From contig NZ_LQOU01000042.1 in the NCBI RefSeq assembly GCF_002102155.1, forward strand, positions 1 through 64,000: a stretch of 64,000 nucleotides of DNA, in the 5' to 3' direction. Source of the stretch: Mycobacterium europaeum (GTDB lineage: Bacteria; Actinomycetota; Actinomycetes; Mycobacteriales; Mycobacteriaceae). Below, piece by piece: positions 26,586-34,525 of this stretch. The translations under genes and the position numbers were made by a program. How positions within the stretch are numbered: the stretch's first letter is position 1; the number at the start of each line of letters is the position of its first letter. A model generated the notes under the pieces. The model worked only from the letters and a program-made list of their open reading frames with translations. It was not told the origin of the DNA and did no database searches.

Positions 26586-27202
26586 ACAACCCAGGTCTGC
26601 GGCACACCATCGATCGGCTGCGGCTCGCCTTCCAGGCGCCGCAAGTGATGTTCGACTAATTGCACGGTTTCGGCGTGGCCGCTGGACATGCCGATCGCCC
26701 GCTCGAGGACCAGGAATCTCGACAAGCTGGACATGAGCACGGTAACCACCACCGGCGGCATCTCTTCTCTGGCCACTCCGTACCGCTGCAAGGCGGCCGT
26801 CACCGCTTGTCTTTCCTCTTCGCGCAAACGTTCGGCGTAGTAAGCGATTTCGGCCCGCAACTCCTTGCGGTGGTTGGCCAGCGCCATGAATTCCATCGAA
26901 ATCCGCGTGAACGCGGGATCGGTGCCGAATCGCCACAGCGCCCACAGCGGCTGCGGCGACTTCATCAACTGCGCATGCACCGCGAGCGCTTCCTCACCGC
27001 GGCGGCGGAACACCTCGAGGAACAGCTCCTCCATGGTGCGGAAGTAATAGTGCACCAGTTGGGGCTTCAGCCCCGCCTTGTTCGCGAGGCGGCGCGACGT
27101 GACTGCGGCATAGCCCTCGTCGAGCATCAGCTGCTCGGCCGCGTCGAGCAGCAGACCGCGATTCTTCGCGTCCGGCGCCCCGATCCTGCGGACCGATGTC
27201 AT
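26501..27202 (-). CDS. TetR family transcriptional regulator
   Basis: 233 residues. The N-terminal helix-turn-helix spans roughly 15-60: LLLDAAEQLMLDEGYAAVTS, RRLANKAGLKPQLVHYYF. The ligand domain follows (FTRISMEFMALANHRKELRA). The C-terminal ~28 residues (to STARSQ) are rich in Ser, Thr and Pro and are encoded antisense to the end of the secreted-protein gene, so they may be a non-functional extension. It is divergent from a P450 gene, and a 20-bp palindrome at 27292 lies between them, the usual layout for a TetR repressor and its target. Confidence 0.87.
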   Translation of the reverse strand: MTSVRRIGAPDAKNRGLLLDAAEQLMLDEGYAAVTSRRLANKAGLKPQLVHYYFRTMEELFLEVFRRRGEEALAVHAQLMKSPQPLWALWRFGTDPAFTRISMEFMALANHRKELRAEIAYYAERLREEERQAVTAALQRYGVAREEMPPVVVTVLMSSLSRFLVLERAIGMSSGHAETVQLVEHHLRRLEGEPQPIDGVPQTWVVHQLRSEQSTPLGPSLDTTTAPSTARSQ

Positions 27203-27291
27203 CCCGCTACTCCGTCCCTGCCGCTCGCGTGCCGACCACGGAAATCGTATCGCGGCAAGGCGTTGCGACCTTGACCACGACATTACCGCCG

Positions 27292-27311
27292 TGCTAAGCA
27301 GGTGCTCAGCA
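27292..27311. promoter_or_regulatory. Palindrome between TetR and P450 genes
   Basis: TGCTAAGCAGGTGCTCAGCA, two 9-base arms around GG with one mismatched pair. It lies 90 bp from the TetR start and 75 bp from the P450 start, in the 184-bp divergent gap. A likely operator for the adjacent TetR protein. Confidence 0.5.
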
Positions 27312-27386
27312 GATTCTCGAAACGGGGGCGGTTCCGCATGCCGACGAACCCCACCGGTAAACCCAGCCCAGGGAGACGCACAGCCA

Positions 27387-28682
27387 ATGAGTGACTACGA
27401 CTCGATCGACTTCTTCACCGATCCGTCCCTGGTTCCCGATCCGCACCCCTACTTCGACTACCTGCGCAGCCAGAACCCGGTGCTGCGCCTGCCCCACCAC
27501 GGGGTCGTCGCCGTCACCGGATACGACGAAGCCTGCGAGGTCTACAAGGACCCCGAGACGTTCTCCAACATCGTCGCGCTCGGCGGTCCGTTCCCCCCGC
27601 TGCCGTTTGCGCCCGAGGGCGACGACATCAGCGCGCTGATCGACCGGCACCGCAGCTATTTCCCGATGAACGAGCACATGGTCACCATGGATCCGCCGGA
27701 CCACACCAAGGCCCGGTCGGTGCTGAGCAAGCTGCTGACCCCGAGCCGGCTCAAGCAGAACGAGGAGTTCATGTGGCGCCTCGCCGACCGTCAGCTCGAC
27801 GAGTTTCTGCACAACGGCGAGTGCGAGTTCATCGCCGAGTACTCAAAGCCGTTCGCCACGTTGGTGATCGCCGACCTACTGGGCGTGCCGGAATCCGACC
27901 ACAAGGAGTTCCGCAAGGTGTTGGGCGCCGACCGTCCCGAGGCGCGGGTGGGCGCGCTGGACCACGAGTCCGTCGGTATCAACCCGCTGGAGTGGCTCGA
28001 CGAGAAGTTCTGCAACTACATCGAGGACCGGCGACGCGAGCCGCGTAACGACGTCTTGACCTCGCTGGCGTCGGCGAAGTACCCCGACGGCTCGACGCCG
28101 CCGGTCATCGAGGTGGTCCGCTCGGCCACGTTCCTCTTCGCCGCCGGCCAGGAGACCACGGCGAAGCTGCTCAGCGCCGCGCTGCAGGCGCTCGGGGACC
28201 GACCCGACATCCAGCAGGAGCTGCGGGAGGACCGCAGCCTCATTCCCGGCTTCATCGAGGAATCGCTGCGGATGGAGAGTCCCGTCAAGAGCGATTCGCG
28301 GCTGGCCGTCAAGAAGACGACCATTGGCGGGGTCGAGATCCCGGCCGGCACCGTGGTGATGGTCCTTCCGGGTGCGGCCAACCGCGACCCGCGCCGGTTC
28401 GAGAACCCGCACGAGTTCGACCTGCACCGGCGAAACGTGCGCGAGCACATGGCCTTCGCCCGCGGCGTCCACTCGTGCCCCGGCGGACCGCTCGCCCGGG
28501 TCGAGGGCCGCGTCTCGATCGAGCGCCTGTTGGACCGGATGGCGCACATCGAGATCGACGAAGCCCACCACGGGCCCAGCGCCGACCGGCGCTACACCTA
28601 CGAGCCGACGTACATCCTGCGCGGGTTGAGCGAACTGCACCTGACGTTCACCACCGCGGACGCGGTGGCGCCGGTCGCCTGA
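27387..28682 (+). CDS. Cytochrome P450
   Basis: 431 residues. The I-helix oxygen-binding segment is FAAGQETTAKLLSAA near residue 251, the K-helix ExxR is EESLRMES, and the heme loop FARGVHSCPGGPLAR carries the thiolate C364. Class I bacterial P450s need a ferredoxin and reductase; none is adjacent. The substrate is unknown. The gene is divergent from a TetR gene and its stop is 1 bp from the stop of the convergent COX4-like gene. Confidence 0.9.
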   Translation: MSDYDSIDFFTDPSLVPDPHPYFDYLRSQNPVLRLPHHGVVAVTGYDEACEVYKDPETFSNIVALGGPFPPLPFAPEGDDISALIDRHRSYFPMNEHMVTMDPPDHTKARSVLSKLLTPSRLKQNEEFMWRLADRQLDEFLHNGECEFIAEYSKPFATLVIADLLGVPESDHKEFRKVLGADRPEARVGALDHESVGINPLEWLDEKFCNYIEDRRREPRNDVLTSLASAKYPDGSTPPVIEVVRSATFLFAAGQETTAKLLSAALQALGDRPDIQQELREDRSLIPGFIEESLRMESPVKSDSRLAVKKTTIGGVEIPAGTVVMVLPGAANRDPRRFENPHEFDLHRRNVREHMAFARGVHSCPGGPLARVEGRVSIERLLDRMAHIEIDEAHHGPSADRRYTYEPTYILRGLSELHLTFTTADAVAPVA

Positions 28683-28683
28683 A

Positions 28684-28971
28684 TCAGGCCGCCGCGCCGA
28701 CGAAGTAGCAGCCCAGCAGGGCGGCGGCCATCACGATCACCCACGCGTCGGTCAACCTGCACAGCGCTACGGGGGCGTTGCGGACCTCCATGAACTCGCG
28801 AAAGATGATGCGCACCTTGATGAGTGCGATCACGACGACGCTCGACGTGACGATCGCGCTGGATCTCGGCGACACACCGGCGGAATGGTCTATCCACAGG
28901 TAGGCCAGCGTCAGCGACGCCAGGATCAGCCATACCACCAGCAACCGCTTGTTGAACTTCATCCCGGTCAC
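28684..28971 (-). CDS. Cytochrome c oxidase subunit IV-like membrane protein
   Basis: 95 residues with three predicted membrane helices: LLVVWLILASLTLAYLWI, AIVTSSVVVIALIKVRIIFR and WVIVMAAALLGCYFVG. This is the pattern of prokaryotic COX4. Its ATG overlaps the COX3-like stop by ATGA. There is no subunit I or II of a heme-copper oxidase in the window, so the pair is an orphan. Last gene of the four-gene membrane operon. Confidence 0.78.
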   Translation of the reverse strand: MTGMKFNKRLLVVWLILASLTLAYLWIDHSAGVSPRSSAIVTSSVVVIALIKVRIIFREFMEVRNAPVALCRLTDAWVIVMAAALLGCYFVGAAA

Positions 28972-29546
28972 CTCACCACGTACAGCAACGCGAAAATGAG
29001 CACCCAGAGGAAATCAACGGTGTGCCAGTAGGTCGCACAGGTCTCGACAATCTCCTGCTCCCGTCGCGCCGCACCGCGCAGCTGGTACACGACCACGCCC
29101 AGGGCGACGAAGCCGATCAGCAGGTGCACGAAATGGATTCCGGTGAGAAAGAAGTAGTAGGTGAAGAAGTCGTTGCTGTCCAACCCGTTTCCCATGCGGA
29201 CCAACCGGACCCATTCGAACACCTTGAAGAACAGGAATACCGCGGCGAATGCGGCCGTGACGAACACGTCTCGCAGCGCGGCCCGGTAGGCGCCGGCGCG
29301 GGCGGACTGGACGCACCGCGCCACCGACCACGAGCTCAACAGCAGGACGAGGGTGTTGCAAACCCCGATGCGCAGGTCGAGCTGCGCCTGGGAACGCAGG
29401 AAGAGTTCGGGACTTTGGGCGCGGTAGAACAGGTAGAAGCCGAAATAGGCGGTGAATATCAAGGTTTCGAACAGCACGAAGGCCCACATGTCGGGCTGCC
29501 CGGGCACAGACCTGGCGGGTGCGTCGTCGTCGGCCAGGTCGGTCAT
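28968..29546 (-). CDS. Cytochrome c oxidase subunit III-like (NorE-type) membrane protein
   Basis: 192 residues, about five membrane helices: MWAFVLFETLIFTAYFGFYL, CNTLVLLLSSWSVARC, VFVTAAFAAVFLFFKVFEWV, FLTGIHFVHLLIGFVALGVV and TVDFLWVLIFALLYVV. HFVHLLIG and CATYWHTVDFLWVLIF are characteristic of the COX3/NorE family. It starts in a TGATG junction with the upstream gene. With no oxidase core nearby, its partner is unknown; the two upstream membrane proteins are candidates. Confidence 0.85.
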   Translation of the reverse strand: MTDLADDDAPARSVPGQPDMWAFVLFETLIFTAYFGFYLFYRAQSPELFLRSQAQLDLRIGVCNTLVLLLSSWSVARCVQSARAGAYRAALRDVFVTAAFAAVFLFFKVFEWVRLVRMGNGLDSNDFFTYYFFLTGIHFVHLLIGFVALGVVVYQLRGAARREQEIVETCATYWHTVDFLWVLIFALLYVVR

Positions 29547-30352
29547 CACGCGGCCGCCCGGGTGCGGGCCAAGCCGGACAGCGGGCCGGTGCCGAGGTCG
29601 TCGCGCCGGATCATCCGAAACAGCATGACGATGAACGTGACTTGATAGATGCCGAACACGACCATGTCCAGCCACCAGGCGATCTGGCCATTCCAGGCCA
29701 GCACGCCGCGCCGGAAGATCCAGCACGGTGCCACCACGACCTCGGTGAGCGCGTTGCACAGGTTGAGATAGCCGAACCACTTGGGGAATACCCGGTTCTT
29801 GTCGAGCAGGATCGCGACCATCCAGATCAGCGAGCCGATCAGGAACACGCCCATGGTTCCGTCGAACGACAAGAAGGCGAAGTCGTAGAGCCAGCCGACG
29901 GCTTCGGGGTCGCGCCCGGGCCGCAGCGTCCCGACCATCAGCGCGATGTTGAGCAGCAGCATGCCGGGAACGGCGCTGAGCGAGTAGATGATCAGATATG
30001 AATACGCGAACGCCGGGCTGACCGACATGCGCCGCATCGAGTACGCGATCAGGGCGTTGTTGATCGCGATCATGCCGCTGATGGCGAAGATGACGCCAAA
30101 GCCAACCGGTATCCCGAGGTGGCGCTCGTGGAACCAGTGCACCTGCGCCGCGAGGTCCCAGGTGGGCTGCGGCGGCGGCTGGACTCGTGCCACGATGAAG
30201 AACACCGGGAAGAAGACGTTGTAGAAGACGACGAGTATCCCCCAGGCCAGCCAGAGCTCGCGCTTGGGACCGCGGCGCAAGTGCCAGCCGATTCGCTGAT
30301 GCAGGGGTCCCGACGGGACGGTGGCCGGCGACGGCGTGATCACCGCGCTCAT
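29546..30352 (-). CDS. Six-helix membrane protein, paralog of the upstream gene
   Basis: 268 residues with six predicted membrane helices (near 33-57, 80-106, 113-139, 166-184, 193-214 and 223-246). I do not recognise a named family. It is related to the protein encoded just upstream: WFGYLNLCNALTEVVVAPCW with GVLAWNGQIAWWLDM here corresponds to WVAHFNLLVAAALVPAAFVG with GPLAWDGLLSFWVKN there. The loop QVHWFHERHLGIPVG contains two histidines that could bind a metal or heme. Both junctions overlap neighbouring genes, so expression is coupled. Confidence 0.75.
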   Translation of the reverse strand: MSAVITPSPATVPSGPLHQRIGWHLRRGPKRELWLAWGILVVFYNVFFPVFFIVARVQPPPQPTWDLAAQVHWFHERHLGIPVGFGVIFAISGMIAINNALIAYSMRRMSVSPAFAYSYLIIYSLSAVPGMLLLNIALMVGTLRPGRDPEAVGWLYDFAFLSFDGTMGVFLIGSLIWMVAILLDKNRVFPKWFGYLNLCNALTEVVVAPCWIFRRGVLAWNGQIAWWLDMVVFGIYQVTFIVMLFRMIRRDDLGTGPLSGLARTRAAA

Positions 30353-31131
30353 GCCTCGACCAGTTCCGTTCTCCGTCCTCGGCTTTCGGCCCGCTCGCGA
30401 TAGATGGTCCGGCCCAGCACCACGCCCATCACGACGATCCAGGCGGCGATGGCGATGTTCTTCACCCAGAAGGACAACAAGCCGTCCCAGGCCAGCGGTC
30501 CCGTCAAGGCGACGCCGACGAACGCCGCGGGCACCAGCGCGGCCGCTACGAGAAGGTTGAAGTGCGCGACCCAGCGGTTGAATACCGGGCGCGGTTGGTC
30601 GTCGAAATAGATTGCCAGGGAGAGAATCACGCTTTCCCCGATCAGGAACGGAACCAGGATCGTGAAGGTGATCCAGGCGAGGTCGTTGAGCAACTGGGTC
30701 AACTCGGGGCTGCGTTCGGGGCGGAAGGCGGCCAGCAGCCAGCACACGTTCGCGACGAGAAATAGTGTCGGGCCGCCGGCCACGCACCCGAGCATCGCGT
30801 AGGAGAAGATCGGTGTCCGGTGCGCCATCCTGCGGATCTGCAAGACGATCAGGGCCAGGATCGGCACCAGGCAGACGCCGAACCAGTTGAACAGGATCAT
30901 GCTGTACCGGATCTCCGGAAGGTGCGCCGGGTCGCGATAGAACGCCGCGACCTGTTCCGCGGGCATCGTCGGTGACATCGGCGGGTTGAAGCCCGGAAAC
31001 AGGAGGAACCCGGCGATCCAGAGGACCAGTGCCGCTGGCAACGTCCACAACAGGATCAGCTCGCCGTCGGTGCGCCGCGACGGGGCTTGCGCAGCTGGGC
31101 GATCGTCTGCACCGCTTCCGTCGACGGACAT
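30349..31131 (-). CDS. Six-helix membrane protein, first gene of COX3/COX4 operon
   Basis: 260 residues; after a hydrophilic 22-residue start, six predicted helices (near 24-46, 78-101, 108-134, 152-177, 188-212 and 221-244). FNPPMSPTMPAEQVAAFYRD and HLPEIRYSMILFNWFG resemble a widespread actinobacterial membrane family of unknown function. It is the first gene of the operon, with the 18-bp palindrome 60 bp upstream and a TetR gene on the other side. An electron-transfer or ligand-sensing role is only inference from the COX-like neighbours. Confidence 0.72.
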   Translation of the reverse strand: MSVDGSGADDRPAAQAPSRRTDGELILLWTLPAALVLWIAGFLLFPGFNPPMSPTMPAEQVAAFYRDPAHLPEIRYSMILFNWFGVCLVPILALIVLQIRRMAHRTPIFSYAMLGCVAGGPTLFLVANVCWLLAAFRPERSPELTQLLNDLAWITFTILVPFLIGESVILSLAIYFDDQPRPVFNRWVAHFNLLVAAALVPAAFVGVALTGPLAWDGLLSFWVKNIAIAAWIVVMGVVLGRTIYRERAESRGRRTELVEA

Positions 31132-31191
31132 CGGTACCCCTTCCCCGCATTCCCCGCACGAATCGCCACCCGCACCCGGCTAGTGAGCGAA

Positions 31192-31209
31192 GCTAGCCGA
31201 TCGGCTAGC
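31192..31209. promoter_or_regulatory. 18-bp perfect palindrome, TetR operator candidate
   Basis: GCTAGCCGATCGGCTAGC lies in the 109-bp gap between the membrane operon (start 31131) and the divergent TetR gene (31241). GCTAG also recurs at 31180, giving a possible second half-site. This is the expected place for autoregulation plus control of the operon. Confidence 0.65.
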
Positions 31210-31240
31210 CCCGGTCAAGAGCATCGTCTAGTCTCGGTGG

Positions 31241-31843
31241 GTGGGAACAGCACGGCAACAGGTCGCCGGTGGCCAATTCCGGCTGATCGAGCACAGCGCG
31301 GCCCGGACCCGGGTGCTCGATGCCGCGTTGGAACTGTTCGCCGCACACGGTGTCAGCGGCACGTCGCTGCAGATGATCGCCGATGCCGTCGGCATAACGA
31401 AAGCCGCTGTCTACCATCAATTTCGGACGAAAGAGCAGATCGTCATCGCGGTTACCGAGCGCGAGCTCGGCCGGCTGGAGCCGGCCCTCGAGGAGGCCGA
31501 GGCATACGACGACGGGCCCCAGGCGCGAGATGCCTTATTGGTGCGGGTGGTCGAGATGGCCGTTCGCGACCGCCGGTTGGTCCGCACACTGCAATTCGAC
31601 CCCGTCGTCGTCCGATTGCTGGCCGAGCACAAGCCGTTTCAGGTTTTCATGGACCGTCTGTACCGGGTGCTGCTGAGCGATGCGGGCCTGGACGGGCGGA
31701 TCGAGGCGGCCATGTTCTCCGGCGCGCTCAGCACGGCGGTCATGCACCCGCTGGTTGCCGACATCGACGACGAGACATTGCTCGACCGGGTTACCGATTT
31801 GAGCCGGCGCCTGCTCGGTCTGCCTCGCGAAGGCCACGAGTGA
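31241..31843 (+). CDS. TetR family transcriptional regulator
   Basis: 200 residues, GTG start. The helix-turn-helix region is RVLDAALELFAAHGVSGTSL, IADAVGITKAAVYHQFRTKE (about residues 25-70), a textbook TetR DNA-binding domain. The ligand-binding half contains RRLVRTLQFDPVVVRLLAEH. It is divergent from the four-gene membrane operon with an 18-bp perfect palindrome between them, so it most likely represses that operon and itself. Inducer unknown. It is convergent with a secreted-protein gene, 3 bp away. Confidence 0.9.
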   Translation: MGTARQQVAGGQFRLIEHSAARTRVLDAALELFAAHGVSGTSLQMIADAVGITKAAVYHQFRTKEQIVIAVTERELGRLEPALEEAEAYDDGPQARDALLVRVVEMAVRDRRLVRTLQFDPVVVRLLAEHKPFQVFMDRLYRVLLSDAGLDGRIEAAMFSGALSTAVMHPLVADIDDETLLDRVTDLSRRLLGLPREGHE

Positions 31844-31846
31844 TGG

Positions 31847-32248
31847 CTAGGTATCGGCGCGGACCCAGGTCATGACGCCGTCGTGGGCGAAACAGATGAG
31901 GAAAAGGCCGTCGGGCGCCTGCGCGACGTAGTTCTGGTAATTCTGGCAGCTGGCGCCTTCCTCCTTGACGCCCGCCATCGGCGGTGACCGGAACCACCGC
32001 GGCTGGTATCTCCTGGGGGAGCCGCAGAACATCAGCCGTCCGGGCTCCGATGCGAACGAAACGTATCCGTCGGCGACACCGAAGGCGTAGTAGGTGGTGT
32101 TCTCGCACGGCGCGCCCAGGACCTGATGCGGCATGATGCCCGGGGTGCAGGCGGGGTAGTCGCAAACGGTCGGCCCGGCAAGCGACGGCGGCGCGGCCAG
32201 CACGCCGGCGCCGACCAACGCGGCAGCCATTGCCACGAGGAATCGCAC
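31847..32248 (-). CDS. Secreted cysteine-containing protein, function unknown
   Basis: 133 residues. The GTG start gives a signal peptide (VRFLVAMAAALVGAGVLAAP, cleavage near SLAG). The mature part begins PTVCDYPACTPG and has six cysteines, probably three disulfides, plus GAPCENTTYYAFG and PDGLFLICFAHDGVMTWVRA. It resembles small exported mycobacterial proteins of unknown role. It is divergent from an Mce-associated protein gene, with about 180 bp between them. Confidence 0.75.
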   Translation of the reverse strand: MRFLVAMAAALVGAGVLAAPPSLAGPTVCDYPACTPGIMPHQVLGAPCENTTYYAFGVADGYVSFASEPGRLMFCGSPRRYQPRWFRSPPMAGVKEEGASCQNYQNYVAQAPDGLFLICFAHDGVMTWVRADT

Positions 32249-32278
32249 CCGATTACTTTGCCACACCCGAAAAGAAAA

Positions 32279-32295
32279 TTCTCCTCGTTGGAGAA
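32279..32295. promoter_or_regulatory. Inverted repeat TTCTCC-N5-GGAGAA
   Basis: TTCTCCTCGTTGGAGAA in the gap between the divergent secreted-protein and Mce-associated genes. The 6-base arms match perfectly. The spacing and sequence differ from the seven GAGAAT-type sites, so it is listed separately and with low weight. Confidence 0.3.
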
Positions 32296-32429
32296 GATCA
32301 CCCGAACCAGAAGCGATCGGCGCCGCGCCGCCCCGGCGCCACCCCGCCCGGCCCCCTTGGCGAGTGCGCATTTCCGCATGTCGGGGGCGCAAGGTCGGTG
32401 GCCGATGACGCCGTTGGGGCCGGTCCGAA

Positions 32430-33227
32430 GTGATAAGCTCCTTCTCCGTGCGCGACCCGGAACGGCCTGGCGCCGACCAGTGTGACGGCCCGGCGGACGT
32501 GGCCGATGCCGACGAATCGCGGCCGCGCCCAGGGGCGGGCACCGGCGACATGGCGCCAGTGTCGGACGTGGACACCGAAGAGGAAGTCGCCGAGGCCGAA
32601 GCGCGCGCCGAGGCGGCTCGGGCACGCCTCGCCAGGCTGCGCGCGGACGCCGACGACGACGCCTCCCACGCTGCCGAGCAGCGCCCCGCACGCTCGATCC
32701 GGGCACGACTGCGGTTGCCGGGGCGGCCACGGTGGCTCCGGCGCCCGGCGCGGAAAACCGTTGCCGCCGGCGTCGGCGTCGTGCTCGCCTCCGGTTCGCT
32801 GGCAGCGAGCGGTTACATGGTGTGGCAGCACCGTTCCACCGTGCACAAACAACAGCTCGCGGCGGAGTTCACCGCCGCAGCCCGGCAACGGGTCACGGCG
32901 CTGATGTCGATCGATGCCAACCATGCCAGGGACGACTACCAGCGCATCATCGACGGGTCCACGGGTGACTTCAAGGCCCAGATGTCTGCGATGTCGGCCA
33001 TCATGGCCAAGCAGACCGAGGATTCGAAGGTCAGCAGCAAGGCCACCGTCGAAGCCGTTGCGGTCGAGTCGATGAGCGACAATTCGGCGGTCGTGCTTGT
33101 CGCGGCGAAATCCGATGTCACCAATGCGGACAACACGCATCGACCACCCGTCGTGTGGCGGATCAGCGTTGTCCTCGCACGGGACGGTGGTCAGCTCAAA
33201 ATGTCGAAAGTCGATTTCCTGCAATGA
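32430..33227 (+). CDS. Mce-associated membrane protein (Mam)
   Basis: Up to 265 residues. An acidic N-terminus with a charged helical segment (EEEVAEAEARAEAARARLAR) is followed by one membrane helix (TVAAGVGVVLASGSLAASGY near residue 110) and an exported NTF2-like domain ending GGQLKMSKVDFL. This layout is that of Mce-associated proteins, which stabilise Mce complexes. The start is uncertain: GTG at 32430 or 32448, or ATG near 32550. It overlaps the next Mam gene by ATGA. The pair at 51315-52744 is paralogous. Confidence 0.82.
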   Translation: MISSFSVRDPERPGADQCDGPADVADADESRPRPGAGTGDMAPVSDVDTEEEVAEAEARAEAARARLARLRADADDDASHAAEQRPARSIRARLRLPGRPRWLRRPARKTVAAGVGVVLASGSLAASGYMVWQHRSTVHKQQLAAEFTAAARQRVTALMSIDANHARDDYQRIIDGSTGDFKAQMSAMSAIMAKQTEDSKVSSKATVEAVAVESMSDNSAVVLVAAKSDVTNADNTHRPPVVWRISVVLARDGGQLKMSKVDFLQ

Positions 33228-33823
33228 GTCTCGAGCACGAATCGTCGCTGGACGGCGCGGACACGGCGCCGTCCGAGGAGGCGGGGTCGGCACCCGCTTC
33301 GCCGGGGCAGGGCAGAGCCAAGCGCCGGATCGGCCGGTGTGTGGCCAGCTGGCGTTCGATGCTGGCGACGGTGTTGGTCGTTGCCGCGGTGGGCGTCGCC
33401 GCCGTGCTGTACGTCGTTCTGTACCGACCGGATCAGCAGGTTTCCGAAGCGGTGGCGCACCGGGCGGTCCAGGCGGCGTCAGAGGGTTCCGTCGCGGTGC
33501 TGTCGTACTCTCCCGACAACCTGGACCGCGATTTTTCCCGGGCGAAGTCTTATCTCACCGGTAATTTCCTCGCCTACTACACCAAATTCACCGAACAGAT
33601 CGCCGTGCTGGCACAGCAGAAGCACGTCACGGAGACAGCCCAGGTTATTCGGGCCGCCGTTTCGGAGTTGCACCCGGATTCAGCCGTCGTGCTGGTATTC
33701 ATCAACCAGACCGCGACAAGCAGGGAGAAGCCAGAACCGCAGACAACCGCGAACAGCGCCCGGGTGACGGTGGTGAAAGTCAGGGGTTCCTGGCTGATCT
33801 CGAGACTGGATCCGCTGTCGTGA
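33224..33823 (+). CDS. Mce-associated membrane protein (Mam)
   Basis: 199 residues: a cytoplasmic tail, one membrane helix (MLATVLVVAAVGVAAVLYVV near residues 46-65), and an exported domain with VAVLSYSPDNLDRDFSRAKS, LTGNFLAYYTKFTEQI and VKVRGSWLISRLDPL. Its paralog at 52172 shares [27 protein letters not shown] and [12 protein letters not shown]. It starts inside the stop of the preceding Mam gene. The pair probably works with the adjacent Mce operon, though it lies on the opposite strand. Confidence 0.85.
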   Translation: MSLEHESSLDGADTAPSEEAGSAPASPGQGRAKRRIGRCVASWRSMLATVLVVAAVGVAAVLYVVLYRPDQQVSEAVAHRAVQAASEGSVAVLSYSPDNLDRDFSRAKSYLTGNFLAYYTKFTEQIAVLAQQKHVTETAQVIRAAVSELHPDSAVVLVFINQTATSREKPEPQTTANSARVTVVKVRGSWLISRLDPLS

Positions 33824-33946
33824 CCGCTTGCGGTTTTTGGTTCAATCGGCATTTTGTCGGAGCCGACGCGGTGTTAATCTCATTGCACGAAAAGCCGCAA
33901 GCCGCATAACAATGTCGGTTGATTAATGCGGGCGGAGGAGCACCTG

Positions 33947-34468
33947 ATGCGTTCGATTCGACCACTCACCGCCGTTACGCTGGTCGCCGCCACCGTATTC
34001 GGCGGTTTGAGCACGGCATCCATGGCGCGGGCAACGACCAAGGAAGAAGTGGCCGTCAACGGAACGTTCCGCGCCACGTCGATCGGCGATTGGGCCCAGC
34101 GGAACGATCAGTACTACGGCGAGCCGACCGTCGTCCAGACCTGGACGATCAGCTCGACGTGCGTCACGTTTCAGGAATGCCACGGCACGGTGACCAGCGA
34201 CCAGGGATGGAGCGCTCCCCTGTACATGAATGACGGGGAGATGTGGAAGGTCAAACGCGAAGTGCGGGACTGGGAGCGGTGCGAGGACGGCACCGCGTTC
34301 ACCGGGCAGCAGACCTATTACTTCTACCCGGTGAACGAATACGGCGGATATCAGCTCGGGTCGTCGACCTACGCCGGAAAAGACAAGACGGTCGGCCCTT
34401 CCGGTGCCTGCGGGCAAAACCAGTGGCTTGATATCGCGATGCCGTTACGCCTGGACAAAATCGGCTGA
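33947..34468 (+). CDS. Secreted protein, function unknown
   Basis: 173 residues from ATG 33947, which has a GGAGGAG ribosome-binding site; an earlier start would add seven residues. Signal peptide MRSIRPLTAVTLVAATVFGG, cleaved near MARA. The mature domain is rich in aromatic and polar residues and has four cysteines: TWTISSTCVTFQECHGTVTS, DWERCEDGTAF and PSGACGQNQW. I recognise it only as a type of small exported mycobacterial protein. It converges with mceF. Confidence 0.75.
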   Translation: MRSIRPLTAVTLVAATVFGGLSTASMARATTKEEVAVNGTFRATSIGDWAQRNDQYYGEPTVVQTWTISSTCVTFQECHGTVTSDQGWSAPLYMNDGEMWKVKREVRDWERCEDGTAFTGQQTYYFYPVNEYGGYQLGSSTYAGKDKTVGPSGACGQNQWLDIAMPLRLDKIG

Positions 34469-34525
34469 CCGGGCGCTCCCACTCACTTACCTATCTCGCT
34501 TTGCGGCGGTCGCCGCGCAGCGATT

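Noticed and set aside
27304-27318. ATTCTC near the P450 promoter as part of the shared operator
   Set aside because: The left half (GCTCAG) has no similarity to GAGAAT. The palindrome at 27292 explains the region better.
33829-33903. Inverted arms GCTTGCGG and CCGCAAGC around the gap before the secreted protein at 33947
   Set aside because: The arms are about 60 bases apart and short, so a stable structure is doubtful.
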